Assembly (NCBI GenBank): GCA_022823045.1
Contig: JAJDXW010000054.1
Coordinates: 1 to 34,182 of the forward strand
Source: Gammaproteobacteria bacterium
Lineage (GTDB): Bacteria; Pseudomonadota; Gammaproteobacteria; HK1
Direction of reading: 5' to 3'
DNA length: 34,182 nucleotides
Positions within the stretch are counted from its first letter, which is position 1. Each line of letters begins with the position of its first letter. Under the pieces are notes generated by a model. The model was given only the letters and a program-made list of their open reading frames with translations. It did no database searches and had not been told where the DNA came from. Of this stretch, positions 1 to 7,644 are shown in pieces. The translations under genes were made by a program, and so were the position numbers.

Positions 1-2090
1 CAGGAACATTTTTTAGTCGTGGCTGAGGGGGCGGGATGACCGAGAGCTGGCAGGCTTGGGCCGATGAAGGTCCTGGCCGAGCTTGGCTGGGCGGCTGCAT
101 GGGGTCCGCGGGGGCGGGTAGGGTTCGGTTTTCGGGCTCGCCGGGCAAAGCGATCCCGCCGCGCCGTTCGACGGCGCGTCCCGTCGCGCTCTGCGACGCG
201 GTTACGCGCGCAGGATCATGCAGCGGGCGCGATCAGGATCGCGTCGAGGGCCTCCTGGGCGCGGGCGGCATAATGCCGGTTGGCCTCGGGCAGGAAGCGG
301 AAGCGCCCGTCGCAGCGCACGATGGCGATGGCCGCGTTGGTCAGGCAGGAGAGATTGCGCGGCAGGTGGCGCACGTGCGCCCGGCAGCGGTCTTCGTCGT
401 AGGTGAAGTCGCGCACATAGTGGAGCCGGTTCTCGATGTGCCAGTGATTGCGGACCAGAGCCAGAAGCTCCTCGGGCCCGGCACGGTCTGCGCCGAGCGA
501 GGTCAGGCTCCAGGTCACCTCGACGCTGCGCTCGCCGGTCTTGAGGATCTCGCGCTCGCGTTCGATGCGCATCGCCTGGCGGCGTCCGTGAAGGTTGGCG
601 TAGCCGTCCCATTCGGCAGCGGAGAGGTCGACCACGGCGCAGCGGCGGCGCTCGATGCGGCCATGGCCCTTGTCGACGGTTTCGTGCCACGGCGCGTCGG
701 AGAAGTCGATCGCCTTGAGGTCTTCGAGGATGTTCTGCTGATTGTCCTTCACCGCGGTGACCACGTAGTCGGCGCGACGCCCGAGCAGGCAGCGCGCGGT
801 CTCGTGCTGGGCGTGCATCGCATCGAGGGTGACGGTCCGGCCCGCGAGGTCGAGACTGCTGGAGAGTTCGCGCACGGCGGGGATCTCGTTGCTCTTTCTA
901 TCGACCTCGACCTGCCCGAGGACCATGCCGGTCTTGTGCACCAGCGCCGCGACCATCATGCGCCGCCCGTCTTCGGTCTGCTTCGAGGCGCCGCGCAGGT
1001 CCTTTCCGTCCATGGCGACCGGGGCGTGCGCGCCGCCGTGCTGGCCGGTCCACCGGCCGATGGCGTTGTCCAGCGTCTCCGGCGGCAGGGCGGCAAGGAT
1101 GTTGTGGAAGGTGGTGATCGCGGGCGCGGTGTAGCGCTTCTTCGAAGGGCTCCAGAACGCGCCGACCGCCTCGAGTTGCTCCTGCGAGAGCAGGGCGGCG
1201 AACTGGGCGAAGGCTGTCGAGCCCCGGTAGCCGGCAAGGCGGGCGGCGACGGCAACCGCCAGCACGGTCTTCAAGGGATAGCGCTTGCCCCGGGCATGGC
1301 GGCACTCGGGCACCTCGCCCAGGCACTCGAAGAGGCTCCGCAGCCGGGGCGCCGTCATCGGCTCGCTGTGTTGCTCGGCGTTCCAGTTCGCCGGGGTCTC
1401 GGCCCGGCTCAGCGCTTCGGCGGCGCCATCGGTAAGTTCGAACACGAAGACCTCCTTGGGCTGGCCGTGGTGGCGCCAGCGCGGAGCAGCTCCGGGGTCA
1501 CGGGCAAAGCCGCGCGTCATCCCCAGCGAGCGCCAGTTCGACGCGCGGTAGCAGGTGCCGGCGAAGCGCGCGGGATCGACGAAGGTCTCAGCCAGGAGCG
1601 CCGGGTATCCATGCACCGCCTGGATGTCCGCAGACAGCCGCCGCAGGCTCAGCCCCAGAACCCGCGAGGCCAGGTTGGGAACCCGCTCAGGCGTCAGGAT
1701 CACGAAGCGCGAGTTGTTCGCGATCAGATGCAGGCGCCGGAACTGCTGCTCCGCCGACCAGCCGATCCAGCGGTCGCGCACGGCCAGCTTGAACGCGCCC
1801 GGCTGCCAGCCGATCAGGGCGAGCCAGGTCTCGCCATGCACCGCGACATGGCGCAGCCCCTTGCCGACGACGCCGTGGAATCGCAAGTAGTGGTGCTCCT
1901 CCACCAGCCGGTCCCAGCGCCGGTGCTCCCGCGCGCCCCAAGTCGGGCGCACCGTGACCGCACGCAGATCAATGGACGAATCCGGGGCCGGCAGCGTCGC
2001 CATGGACGGCACACTGCCACATCGAGAACGAAATGACCAGCCGCGCGATCACCTCACGCCGCTCGCCGGGCGGACAAAAAACGAGCCCTG
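1..2090 (-). mobile_element. ISAs1-type insertion sequence with DruA-domain transposase
   Basis: The element holds one transposase gene on the minus strand. Bases 1-18 (CAGGAACATTTTTTAGTC) and the inward-read other end, 2090 down to 2073 (CAGGGCTCGTTTTTTGTC), match at 12 of 18 positions without gaps. They share CAGG, a T-run and GTC, as expected of imperfect terminal inverted repeats. Just outside the right end, homology to an isocitrate lyase-family protein begins abruptly at codon 2090-2092, which supports this boundary. The left flank lies outside the window, so a target-site duplication cannot be checked; the candidate right copy starts TCTCGTTCGG. The window starting exactly on a terminal repeat suggests an assembly broken at a repeated element. 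Confidence is high that an IS is present and moderate for the exact ends. Confidence 0.75.
216..2012 (-). CDS. ISAs1 family transposase with N-terminal DUF4338 (DruA-like) domain
   Basis: This 598-residue protein joins two domains. Residues about 30-195 match the DUF4338/DruA pattern, seen in RDRWIGW (79-85), ANNSRFVIL (98-106), an ETFVDP run (142-147) and GTCYRASNW (152-160). Residues about 222-598 are an ISAs1 DDE transposase. The acidic triad is visible as D335 in AMDGKDLRGA, D397 in TLDAMHAQ and E527 in NHWHIENRLHYVRD. The first start is GTG at 2012; an in-frame ATG at 2003 is equally possible. ISAs1 transposases are usually about 370-400 residues, so the N-terminal half is an addition. 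The family role is cut-and-paste movement of the element. DruA is otherwise known from Druantia phage defence; what it does when fused to a transposase is not known to me. Confidence 0.92.
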   Translation of the reverse strand: MPSMATLPAPDSSIDLRAVTVRPTWGAREHRRWDRLVEEHHYLRFHGVVGKGLRHVAVHGETWLALIGWQPGAFKLAVRDRWIGWSAEQQFRRLHLIANNSRFVILTPERVPNLASRVLGLSLRRLSADIQAVHGYPALLAETFVDPARFAGTCYRASNWRSLGMTRGFARDPGAAPRWRHHGQPKEVFVFELTDGAAEALSRAETPANWNAEQHSEPMTAPRLRSLFECLGEVPECRHARGKRYPLKTVLAVAVAARLAGYRGSTAFAQFAALLSQEQLEAVGAFWSPSKKRYTAPAITTFHNILAALPPETLDNAIGRWTGQHGGAHAPVAMDGKDLRGASKQTEDGRRMMVAALVHKTGMVLGQVEVDRKSNEIPAVRELSSSLDLAGRTVTLDAMHAQHETARCLLGRRADYVVTAVKDNQQNILEDLKAIDFSDAPWHETVDKGHGRIERRRCAVVDLSAAEWDGYANLHGRRQAMRIEREREILKTGERSVEVTWSLTSLGADRAGPEELLALVRNHWHIENRLHYVRDFTYDEDRCRAHVRHLPRNLSCLTNAAIAIVRCDGRFRFLPEANRHYAARAQEALDAILIAPAA

Positions 2091-2797
2091 TCTCGTTCGG
2101 GGAGATGCTGGACCAGGGGCGCGACATCTGCGCCGCGGTGTCCATCCCGGTCATCGGGGACGGGGACACCGGGTACGGAAACGCGGTCAACGTCAAGCGC
2201 ACGGTGGCGGGCTACGCCGGGGCGGGGTTCGCGGCGGTGATGATCGAGGACCAGAGCGCTCCGAAGCGTTGCGGCTTCGCCCGCGGCGTGGAGGTGGTGG
2301 ACCGGGCCGAGGCGGTGGCCCGGATCCGGGCCGCGGTCGACGCCCGCGACGAGGGGGCGGACATCCTCGTCCTCGGGCGGACGGATGCGGCCACCACCCT
2401 GGGGATCGAGGAAGGGCTGTGGCGAGCTCGGGCCTACCAGGACGCGGGCTGCGACATCGTCTACGTGGAAGGGGCGGAGAGCGCCGCGGACCTCGAGCGG
2501 GTGGCGCGGGCGGTATCGCTCCCCAAGATGTACGTCACCGTCGAAGGAGTTCCGGAGCAGAAGGTGAGCGCGGAGACCCTGGAGCACCTCGGGTTCAAGC
2601 TCATGCTGTGGGCGGCGACCCTCCTCAACGTGTCGGTGCGGGCCATGGAGGAGGCGTGCGAGGCGATGCGCGCCGGCCGGCATCCCGAGCGCATCGTCTC
2701 CTGGCCGCACCTCAACCGGGTCGCCGGCCTCGACGACTACTACGCGGAGGAGGAGCGCTACCGAGCCCCGGGGAACGAACCGCGTTCCGACTCCTGA
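2090..2797 (+). pseudogene. 5'-truncated isocitrate lyase/PEP mutase-family enzyme
   Basis: The surviving reading frame starts at VSFGEMLDQGRD and runs to the natural stop. It carries the Mg-binding GDGDTGYGN segment, the IEDQ segment, a KRCG catalytic loop and a DILVLGRTDA strand typical of the isocitrate lyase/PEP mutase superfamily (oxaloacetate decarboxylase or methylisocitrate lyase-like). Full-length members have about 50-60 further residues at the N-terminus, the first strands of the barrel; here they are replaced by the IS end. An ATG at 2033 inside the IS opens a hybrid 254-residue frame, so a defective product might still be made. The loop residue after KRCG is F, where relatives usually have H. 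The substrate cannot be assigned. I judge it a disrupted gene. Confidence 0.8.
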
Positions 2798-2920
2798 CTG
2801 CGACGCAGCTTCCCGGCCCGCCGAGCGAGCCTACTCGTCGAAGAGAGCGGTTCCGGTTGACGGACCCATCGCGCCGACCCGAATCGTCGGGATCCGAATC
2901 TCTGTCCGAACGGAGGACCG

Positions 2921-4120
2921 ATGGGCAAGAACATCGTCATATGCTCTGACGGGACCGGCAACAGCGGCGGAAAGAAACGCGGCACGAACGTCTGGCGCAT
3001 CTTCAATGCTGTCGAGCGAAACCGAGGGGGGGACCGTGAGCAGATCACCTTCTACGACGACGGTGTAGGAACCCACAACGTTCGCCTGCTGCGGCTGTTT
3101 GGCGGGGCCTTCGGGTGGGGGTTGAGCCGCAACATCTGCGAAGCCTACGAGTTTCTCGCCCTGAACTACGAAACGGAAGACAGGATATTCCTGTTCGGAT
3201 TCAGCCGCGGGGCGTTTACCGTGCGCTCGCTCGCCGGCATGATTTGCCGTTGCGGTCTCCTTGAGCGCGACGCCCTCCTCGAAGGGGGACGGCGAGATCG
3301 CAAGCGCGCCGTGAAGCGAGTTCTCAGCGCGTACCGGAGCGAGAAACGGATCCCCCGCGGCGAATGTGCGGACCGGATTCGCAAGGCTCTGGGAATCGGT
3401 GACCTGAGTCTACGATCAGTGCCGATCCACTTCGTCGGGGTGTGGGATACTGTCGACGCGGTCGGCGTGCCGTTCGACGGGCTGAAGGAACGGGCGGACC
3501 CCGTTTGGCGATGTCTGTTCAAGCGCCGACCCTGGCACTTTCACGATCTCAAGCCCCATCCCGCCATTCGCCACGCATGCCAAGCGCTTGCCCTCGACGA
3601 CGAACGCAGGACTTTTCATCCCCTGGTCTGGGAGGTTCCGAACTCGGATCCGAAGGGCGAGGTCGATCCCGAACCCTCGGATTCGAACGAAAACGAGGCG
3701 CCCAAGGCGGAGGGAGACGACGGAGCGCGGTCCGGAGAGCAAACCGTCAGACAGGTGTGGTTTGCCGGCGTACATTCGAACATCGGAGGCGGTTACCCGA
3801 AAGACTCGCTGTCTCTCGTCCCGCTCCTCTGGATGATGCGCCAGGCGGACGCATGCGGGCTGCGGTTTCTCGAGAGAAAGTGGCGCGAGTACAGTGAAGA
3901 TGCCGATCCGCACGGACGCTTGTACGATTCGCGCACCGGGTGGGGCATGTTCTACCGCTACGCACGTCGCGACCCCTATGCGGGAGCGGATGAGTCCCCC
4001 GCGGTCCACGAGAGCGTGCTCGAGCGGATCGAGCGTGCAACCGACTACTACGCGCCGAAGGTCCTGCGGCCGGGTCAGTACGAAGTCGTTCAGAACGACC
4101 TCAGAATCGAGCGCGACTGA
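2921..4120 (+). CDS. DUF2235 alpha/beta hydrolase (Tle1-like phospholipase catalytic domain)
   Basis: A 399-residue protein with the DUF2235 signature: an N-terminal CSDGTGNS strand-turn (8-15), a GFSRGAFTVRSLAG nucleophile elbow (93-106, putative Ser95), FVGVWDTVDAVGVP (171-184, acid residue D176 or D179) and VWFAGVHSNIGGGYP (279-293, putative His285). This is the Ser-Asp-His arrangement of Tle1 phospholipases delivered by type VI secretion, but many DUF2235 proteins are stand-alone and of unknown substrate. An acidic, probably disordered insert lies at 245-275. No signal peptide or transmembrane segment is visible, so it is likely cytoplasmic. The ATG is preceded by a strong GGAGG at 2912-2916. 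The next gene begins 30 bases after the stop, so the two are probably co-transcribed. No VgrG, PAAR or immunity gene is adjacent. Confidence 0.88.
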   Translation: MGKNIVICSDGTGNSGGKKRGTNVWRIFNAVERNRGGDREQITFYDDGVGTHNVRLLRLFGGAFGWGLSRNICEAYEFLALNYETEDRIFLFGFSRGAFTVRSLAGMICRCGLLERDALLEGGRRDRKRAVKRVLSAYRSEKRIPRGECADRIRKALGIGDLSLRSVPIHFVGVWDTVDAVGVPFDGLKERADPVWRCLFKRRPWHFHDLKPHPAIRHACQALALDDERRTFHPLVWEVPNSDPKGEVDPEPSDSNENEAPKAEGDDGARSGEQTVRQVWFAGVHSNIGGGYPKDSLSLVPLLWMMRQADACGLRFLERKWREYSEDADPHGRLYDSRTGWGMFYRYARRDPYAGADESPAVHESVLERIERATDYYAPKVLRPGQYEVVQNDLRIERD

Positions 4121-4150
4121 CTGGCCAGATTGACGGCTATCGGAGGATTC

Positions 4151-5086
4151 GTGGATTTCGAACGAACGCGGAGGCGGCTGTACTATCTCTCCTTCGCGAT
4201 CAATGCACTGGTGGTGCCAGGGGCTCTGTTTGCGATCGCAGCATTCGGCTCGGCAACGGAGCCCATTACACGGTTGCCTGCAGAGCTCGCCCGATTCTTC
4301 ACACCGGGACTGCCGGCGAACCTCATCGAGGCCGGCCTCAAGTTTCCGGTTCGGACGATCGTGCTCGCGATGGTCATCGGAGCGGTCTACTGGACGAACC
4401 GGGTTGTGAAGATCGAGGACGATGAGCATGCATTTCAGACTTGGTTACGTTCAACGATGGTTGCTCCACCTCCGATCCCCGTTGCGTCCCGAACGGCAAG
4501 GCTCATTGCCAGAGCCGCGGGAATCTGGTGGCTGTTACCCATCCTGGTGTTATCGGCGCTGGCGCTCCCGTCTGCATCGCTCTCGGGCGAATCGGAGTTG
4601 GACTCTGCCGGGCGGGCAACGAAAAGTGTTTCTCCGAAACCGGAATCCTCCTGCGCCGGCGTTTGTGGTGCTCGCCGGCTGGGTCGTGGCGAGATCGCCC
4701 GCGTCCTGGTCGTGGCAAAGCGCAACCGCAACCGGACGGGGCTGCTGCTCGCAAGAGACGAGACCTACATGGTGCGGTTCATCGCGGCTGACGGATGGCG
4801 CGACGGCGACTATGTTGCTTCACCGCGTGGTGTCGAATTCGAAGGGTTGACCCGGTACCTCGCGAAAGGAGTGGAGTGGCTACGGCCGTATCCCCAAGGC
4901 GACTGGTTCCAGTTGATCGGCCGCATCGATCGAGGGCGCGATGTCTTTCCGATCCTGAATCAGAACGACCCTGCGGTGCCGTTCGCGTTCCGGGCGCCGG
5001 ACGACGGCGAGCTCGTGCTGCTCGTGAACGACGTGATCTACGGAAACAACCGCGGCGTCATGACGGTTGAAATCAGGGCTGATTGA
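4151..5086 (+). CDS. Membrane protein with C-terminal LecA/PA-IL-like lectin domain
   Basis: I place the start at GTG 4151, because GGAGGA lies at 4142-4147; a TTG at 4130 would add seven residues. The 311-residue product has three likely membrane helices at about 11-33, 68-85 and 125-144, a low-complexity linker, and a C-terminal domain (about 190-308). That domain follows the LecA (PA-IL) pattern: a GDYVASPRG turn, WFQLIGRI, an APDDGELVLLVND strand and YGNNRG. In LecA, Asp100, Asn107 and Asn108 bind calcium and galactose; the equivalents here would be D294, N299 and N300. The lectin assignment is from recalled motif similarity and needs a profile search. Three helices would place the lectin domain opposite the N-terminus, probably the periplasm. 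It sits 30 bases behind the DUF2235 hydrolase and looks like its partner. Confidence 0.7.
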   Translation: MDFERTRRRLYYLSFAINALVVPGALFAIAAFGSATEPITRLPAELARFFTPGLPANLIEAGLKFPVRTIVLAMVIGAVYWTNRVVKIEDDEHAFQTWLRSTMVAPPPIPVASRTARLIARAAGIWWLLPILVLSALALPSASLSGESELDSAGRATKSVSPKPESSCAGVCGARRLGRGEIARVLVVAKRNRNRTGLLLARDETYMVRFIAADGWRDGDYVASPRGVEFEGLTRYLAKGVEWLRPYPQGDWFQLIGRIDRGRDVFPILNQNDPAVPFAFRAPDDGELVLLVNDVIYGNNRGVMTVEIRAD

Positions 5087-5101
5087 ACCCCGCAGGGTAT
5101 G

Positions 5102-5141
5102 TCCGGAGCGGGTTTCCGCGGGCTCGATCCGCGGCTCCGGA
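5102..5141 (+). terminator. Hairpin downstream of the lectin-domain gene
   Basis: TCCGGAGC (5102-5109) pairs perfectly with GCTCCGGA (5134-5141). Inside it, CGCGG (5117-5121) pairs with CCGCG (5129-5133) around a 7-base loop, leaving a one-sided bulge of seven bases. The structure starts 16 bases after the stop codon of the preceding gene and is followed by AATTCTT. It could end the DUF2235/lectin transcript; the U-run is short. Confidence 0.45.
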
Positions 5142-5158
5142 ATTCTTCGACTCCTGTA

Positions 5159-5177
5159 CGGACCGGCGGTCCGGACC
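5159..5177. repeat. Inverted repeat upstream of the ATPase/HNH pair
   Basis: CGGACC-GGC-GGTCCG is a perfect 6-base inverted repeat at 5159-5173, and GGTCCGGACC (5168-5177) is itself a perfect 10-base palindrome. The two alternatives overlap. It lies about 180 bases before the ATPase start in a 272-base gap without a convincing gene. It may be an operator or part of an RNA structure; function unknown. Confidence 0.4.
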
Positions 5178-5358
5178 GTGATTCGGCGATCGGAGGCGCG
5201 CTCGGGCCAGCACGGACCCGGGGCGGAGCGTCGGCAACCGGTGACCCCGCCGGGGTTCGAAGCCGGGCCGTCCGTGACCCGATGGAGCCGGGGAACGGTC
5301 GCACACCTTGCTCATTCATGCCATAGTCAGGGTCGGTACGGACTCTCGCCACTCGTTC

Positions 5359-6591
5359 ATGTATATCGACTCGATCACGATGCAGAAGTTCCGGTCGTTC
5401 CGGAAGACGTCCATCGACTTCGTGCATCCCGACGCACTAGCGTTCGACAGCCCGGAACCTCCGCGATTCGGAAACATGAACCTCGTGATCGGAGGCAATG
5501 GGTCCGGGAAGACGACCCTCCTCAAGGGGATCGCCTTGGCGTCTCTTGGCCCGGCGGTCACAGACTCCGGAATCTTTCCGTACCACCTGATCCGCCGCGA
5601 ATCCGGCCGATCAGCCGAGGGCGGGGCGCTCATCGAGGCCCGCTACACGGTCAATGCGCAGGATCGAAAGGGCGAAGATCCGGACAGCATGTCGCGAATC
5701 GAGTCCCGTCTGCGCGTGGAGCGACGCGGCGACCTGGAGCGCTTCAAGTGGGTGCACCAGGACGAGGACGCATGGAGCCCAATCTACAGCAAGAGCTCCG
5801 ACGCCTTCTTCTTCGTGGGATATGGCGCGAGTCGCCAAGTCGAGAAGGTGGAGCGTGTCGACATGGCCGGACGACAAGCGTCGTCGTTCACGCGCGCGCG
5901 CCGGGTCATGGGCCTCTTCGAGGAGACCTACTCTCTGCTCCCCCTGAGTCATTGGCTCCCTCGATATCAGGCCGGAAATCGGGGGCGCTTCGTCCAGGTA
6001 CGAGCACTCATCAATCGCCTCCTCGGACCTGGGCGGTACCGATTCACCGGCCAGATGGAAGACGGCGAGTATGTCTTCCAGCACGGGCGTACGCGCGTCC
6101 CGTTCCCCGCCCTTTCGGACGGATACCAAGCGTTCATGGGTTGGATCGGCGATCTTCTGTATCACGTCTGTGAGACCTGCCCCAGCGGAAAGAGGCTCGA
6201 CCAGAATCAGGGCATCGTCATGGTCGACGAGGTCGACCTGCACCTCCATCCGGCCTGGCAGTTGGAGTTGCTCCCGCGCCTCGCAGGCGCATTGCCGAAA
6301 ATTCAGTTCATAGCCACGTCTCACAGCCCGCTCCTGGTCGGTTCGCTCGAGTGGCCAAACATCGTCATCGCGCGGCAACGCAAGAACGGCACCAGCTTCC
6401 TCACCCGGACGAGAGTGGACCTATCGAAGCTCGACGCCGACCAGATCCTCCTGACGGAGCTCTTCGGACTCCGTACGACTCGCTCTGCAGCCCAGTCCGA
6501 CCGGATTCGGCAGCTTCTCGAGCAAACCCGCCAAGGAGACGTCGGGTCGGCCCGGGAGCTGATGGCCGAGCTGTCGGGCGCGGAGTCATGA
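5359..6591 (+). CDS. AAA family ATPase, PtuA-like (Septu-type defence)
   Basis: ATG 5359 is chosen because MYIDSITMQKFRSFRK is the usual first strand of ABC/SMC-like ATPases of this class; an upstream TTG at 5308 adds unrelated residues. The 410-residue protein has Walker A GGNGSGKTT (45-53), an ABC-like LSDGYQAF signature (252-259), Walker B with IVMVDEVDLHLHP (286-298) and an H-loop ATSHSP (319-324). It should be a cytoplasmic ATPase of the AAA_21/OLD-like group. Its stop overlaps the start of the HNH nuclease gene (ATGA), implying translational coupling. An ATPase followed directly by an HNH nuclease is the PtuA-PtuB arrangement of Septu, where the ATPase is thought to control the nuclease. 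Other OLD-like two-gene systems are possible. Confidence 0.85.
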   Translation: MYIDSITMQKFRSFRKTSIDFVHPDALAFDSPEPPRFGNMNLVIGGNGSGKTTLLKGIALASLGPAVTDSGIFPYHLIRRESGRSAEGGALIEARYTVNAQDRKGEDPDSMSRIESRLRVERRGDLERFKWVHQDEDAWSPIYSKSSDAFFFVGYGASRQVEKVERVDMAGRQASSFTRARRVMGLFEETYSLLPLSHWLPRYQAGNRGRFVQVRALINRLLGPGRYRFTGQMEDGEYVFQHGRTRVPFPALSDGYQAFMGWIGDLLYHVCETCPSGKRLDQNQGIVMVDEVDLHLHPAWQLELLPRLAGALPKIQFIATSHSPLLVGSLEWPNIVIARQRKNGTSFLTRTRVDLSKLDADQILLTELFGLRTTRSAAQSDRIRQLLEQTRQGDVGSARELMAELSGAES

Positions 6592-7472
6592 TTCGGTACG
6601 ACATTGCGCTCGACGAACTTGAGGCCTTGGTGGACGAGCGCGTCCCGGGATGGCTCGAAAGGGCGAAGAGCCGAACCGAGGGCTTCCGCACGAAGGGAAA
6701 GTACGAAGAGAAGAGCTCGATATGGGGCGAAGTGAAGCCTGTCTTCATGGAAGTGCAGGGGGGCGCCAAGTGCTGCTTCTGTGAACGTCAGTTCGAAGCG
6801 GAGAAACTCGGCCGCTACGAACTCGACCTCGAACACTATCGGCCCAAGGGAAACGTCAAGAAGTGGGAGTGCCCTCCGGAGCTCGTCCGTGAGGGCGTGT
6901 CACTGACCGAACCTCCCGGCTCGGACAAGGGATACCACCTTCTGGCCTACCACTTGTCGAACTACGCAGCCGCGTGCAAGGCGTGCAACTCGGGACTCAA
7001 GAAAGATTGCTTTCCCATCGCGGGCGAGTACGACCTGGGTGGTGACGATCCCGGAAAACTGATGGGCGAGAGACCCTGGCTCCTTTTTCCGATTGGACAC
7101 CTGGATGTCGATCCGGAAGCAGTCATCGATTTCCACGGGATCTTTCCGCGGAGCACGTCCGATGATCCGACAACGAGGCTCCGCGGACTGGCGACGATCG
7201 CCTTCTTCAGTCTCGACGACGTCATCGCGCGCAAGAACCTGATGAAGGAACGGGCATTGGTCCTCCTGTTGCTCCACGCGTTCCTCGTGCGGACCGACGA
7301 CCAGGGAGACGCGGCGGCGGAATCAGCCGCGCTCGTCGAGAAGATGCTAGAACCGACCTCTCCGCATACCAACTGCGCACGGAGCTTTGTCCGCCTTTTT
7401 CGCTCCGATCCGGCTCAGGCGGCGGTGGTTGCCGGCGACGCGGGAACGTTCCTGCGTTCAGTCTCGCCGTGA
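6588..7472 (+). CDS. HNH endonuclease, PtuB-like (Septu-type defence)
   Basis: The ATG overlaps the ATPase stop codon by four bases. The 294-residue product has a zinc-type HNH core: CCFCER (62-67), DLEHYRPKG (80-88, catalytic His83 expected), then YAAACKACNSGLKKDCFPI (126-144) with the second CxxC and the Asn/His-type motif ending. This layout is that of the PtuB/retron-Ec78 effector HNH family, which nicks or cuts nucleic acid when a partner ATPase releases it. The first 55 residues are helical and may bind the ATPase. No reverse transcriptase is nearby, so a retron is not indicated. Codon use is less GC-biased than in the downstream hyuA gene, consistent with transfer of the pair as a unit. 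Confidence 0.85.
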   Translation: MIRYDIALDELEALVDERVPGWLERAKSRTEGFRTKGKYEEKSSIWGEVKPVFMEVQGGAKCCFCERQFEAEKLGRYELDLEHYRPKGNVKKWECPPELVREGVSLTEPPGSDKGYHLLAYHLSNYAAACKACNSGLKKDCFPIAGEYDLGGDDPGKLMGERPWLLFPIGHLDVDPEAVIDFHGIFPRSTSDDPTTRLRGLATIAFFSLDDVIARKNLMKERALVLLLLHAFLVRTDDQGDAAAESAALVEKMLEPTSPHTNCARSFVRLFRSDPAQAAVVAGDAGTFLRSVSP

Positions 7473-7644
7473 AGAGCACCGCACCGAATGAGCCAGGCAT
7501 CGGAATTGACCGTGCGCTCCGGTTTTCGGTTGTGAATTCGAGCCTCGTGGAGGAGCAACCCTGCAGAGTGCCAGCGAGCCCTCGGCCGCACACCGCACGG
7601 TCCCGAAAGGCGAGATCCCCTGTTCATCGTTTGAGCTGACGACG

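Larger units (their letters stand above)
5087..5358. other. Gap between lectin-domain gene and ATPase gene
   Basis: No convincing gene is seen here. The gap holds the hairpin at 5102-5141 and the nested palindromes at 5159-5177. The promoter of the ATPase/HNH pair is presumably in the right half, but I see no clear -35/-10 pair. A GGTTCGA string near 5254 does not belong to a tRNA. Confidence 0.5.

Noticed and set aside
36-2036. Long plus-strand open frame (666 codons) opposite the transposase
   Set aside because: It is antisense to a protein with a clear DDE triad and DruA motifs, and its translation is low-complexity Arg/Ala/Gly/Val without any family motif. GC-rich codon bias opens such shadow frames.
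5252-5264. GGGTTCGAAGCC string resembling a tRNA T-loop
   Set aside because: Neither strand gives a proper T-stem with the invariant G53-C61 pair, and no acceptor or anticodon arm is present nearby.
5087-7472. Retron (Ec78-like) instead of Septu for the ATPase/HNH pair
   Set aside because: The HNH family is shared with retron Ec78, but no reverse transcriptase gene is present and the upstream structured gap does not show a recognisable msr-msd layout.
7506-7535. TTGACC with a weak TTGTGA as promoter for hyuA
   Set aside because: The -35 is good, but the -10 matches poorly and spacing is 18; not strong enough to annotate.
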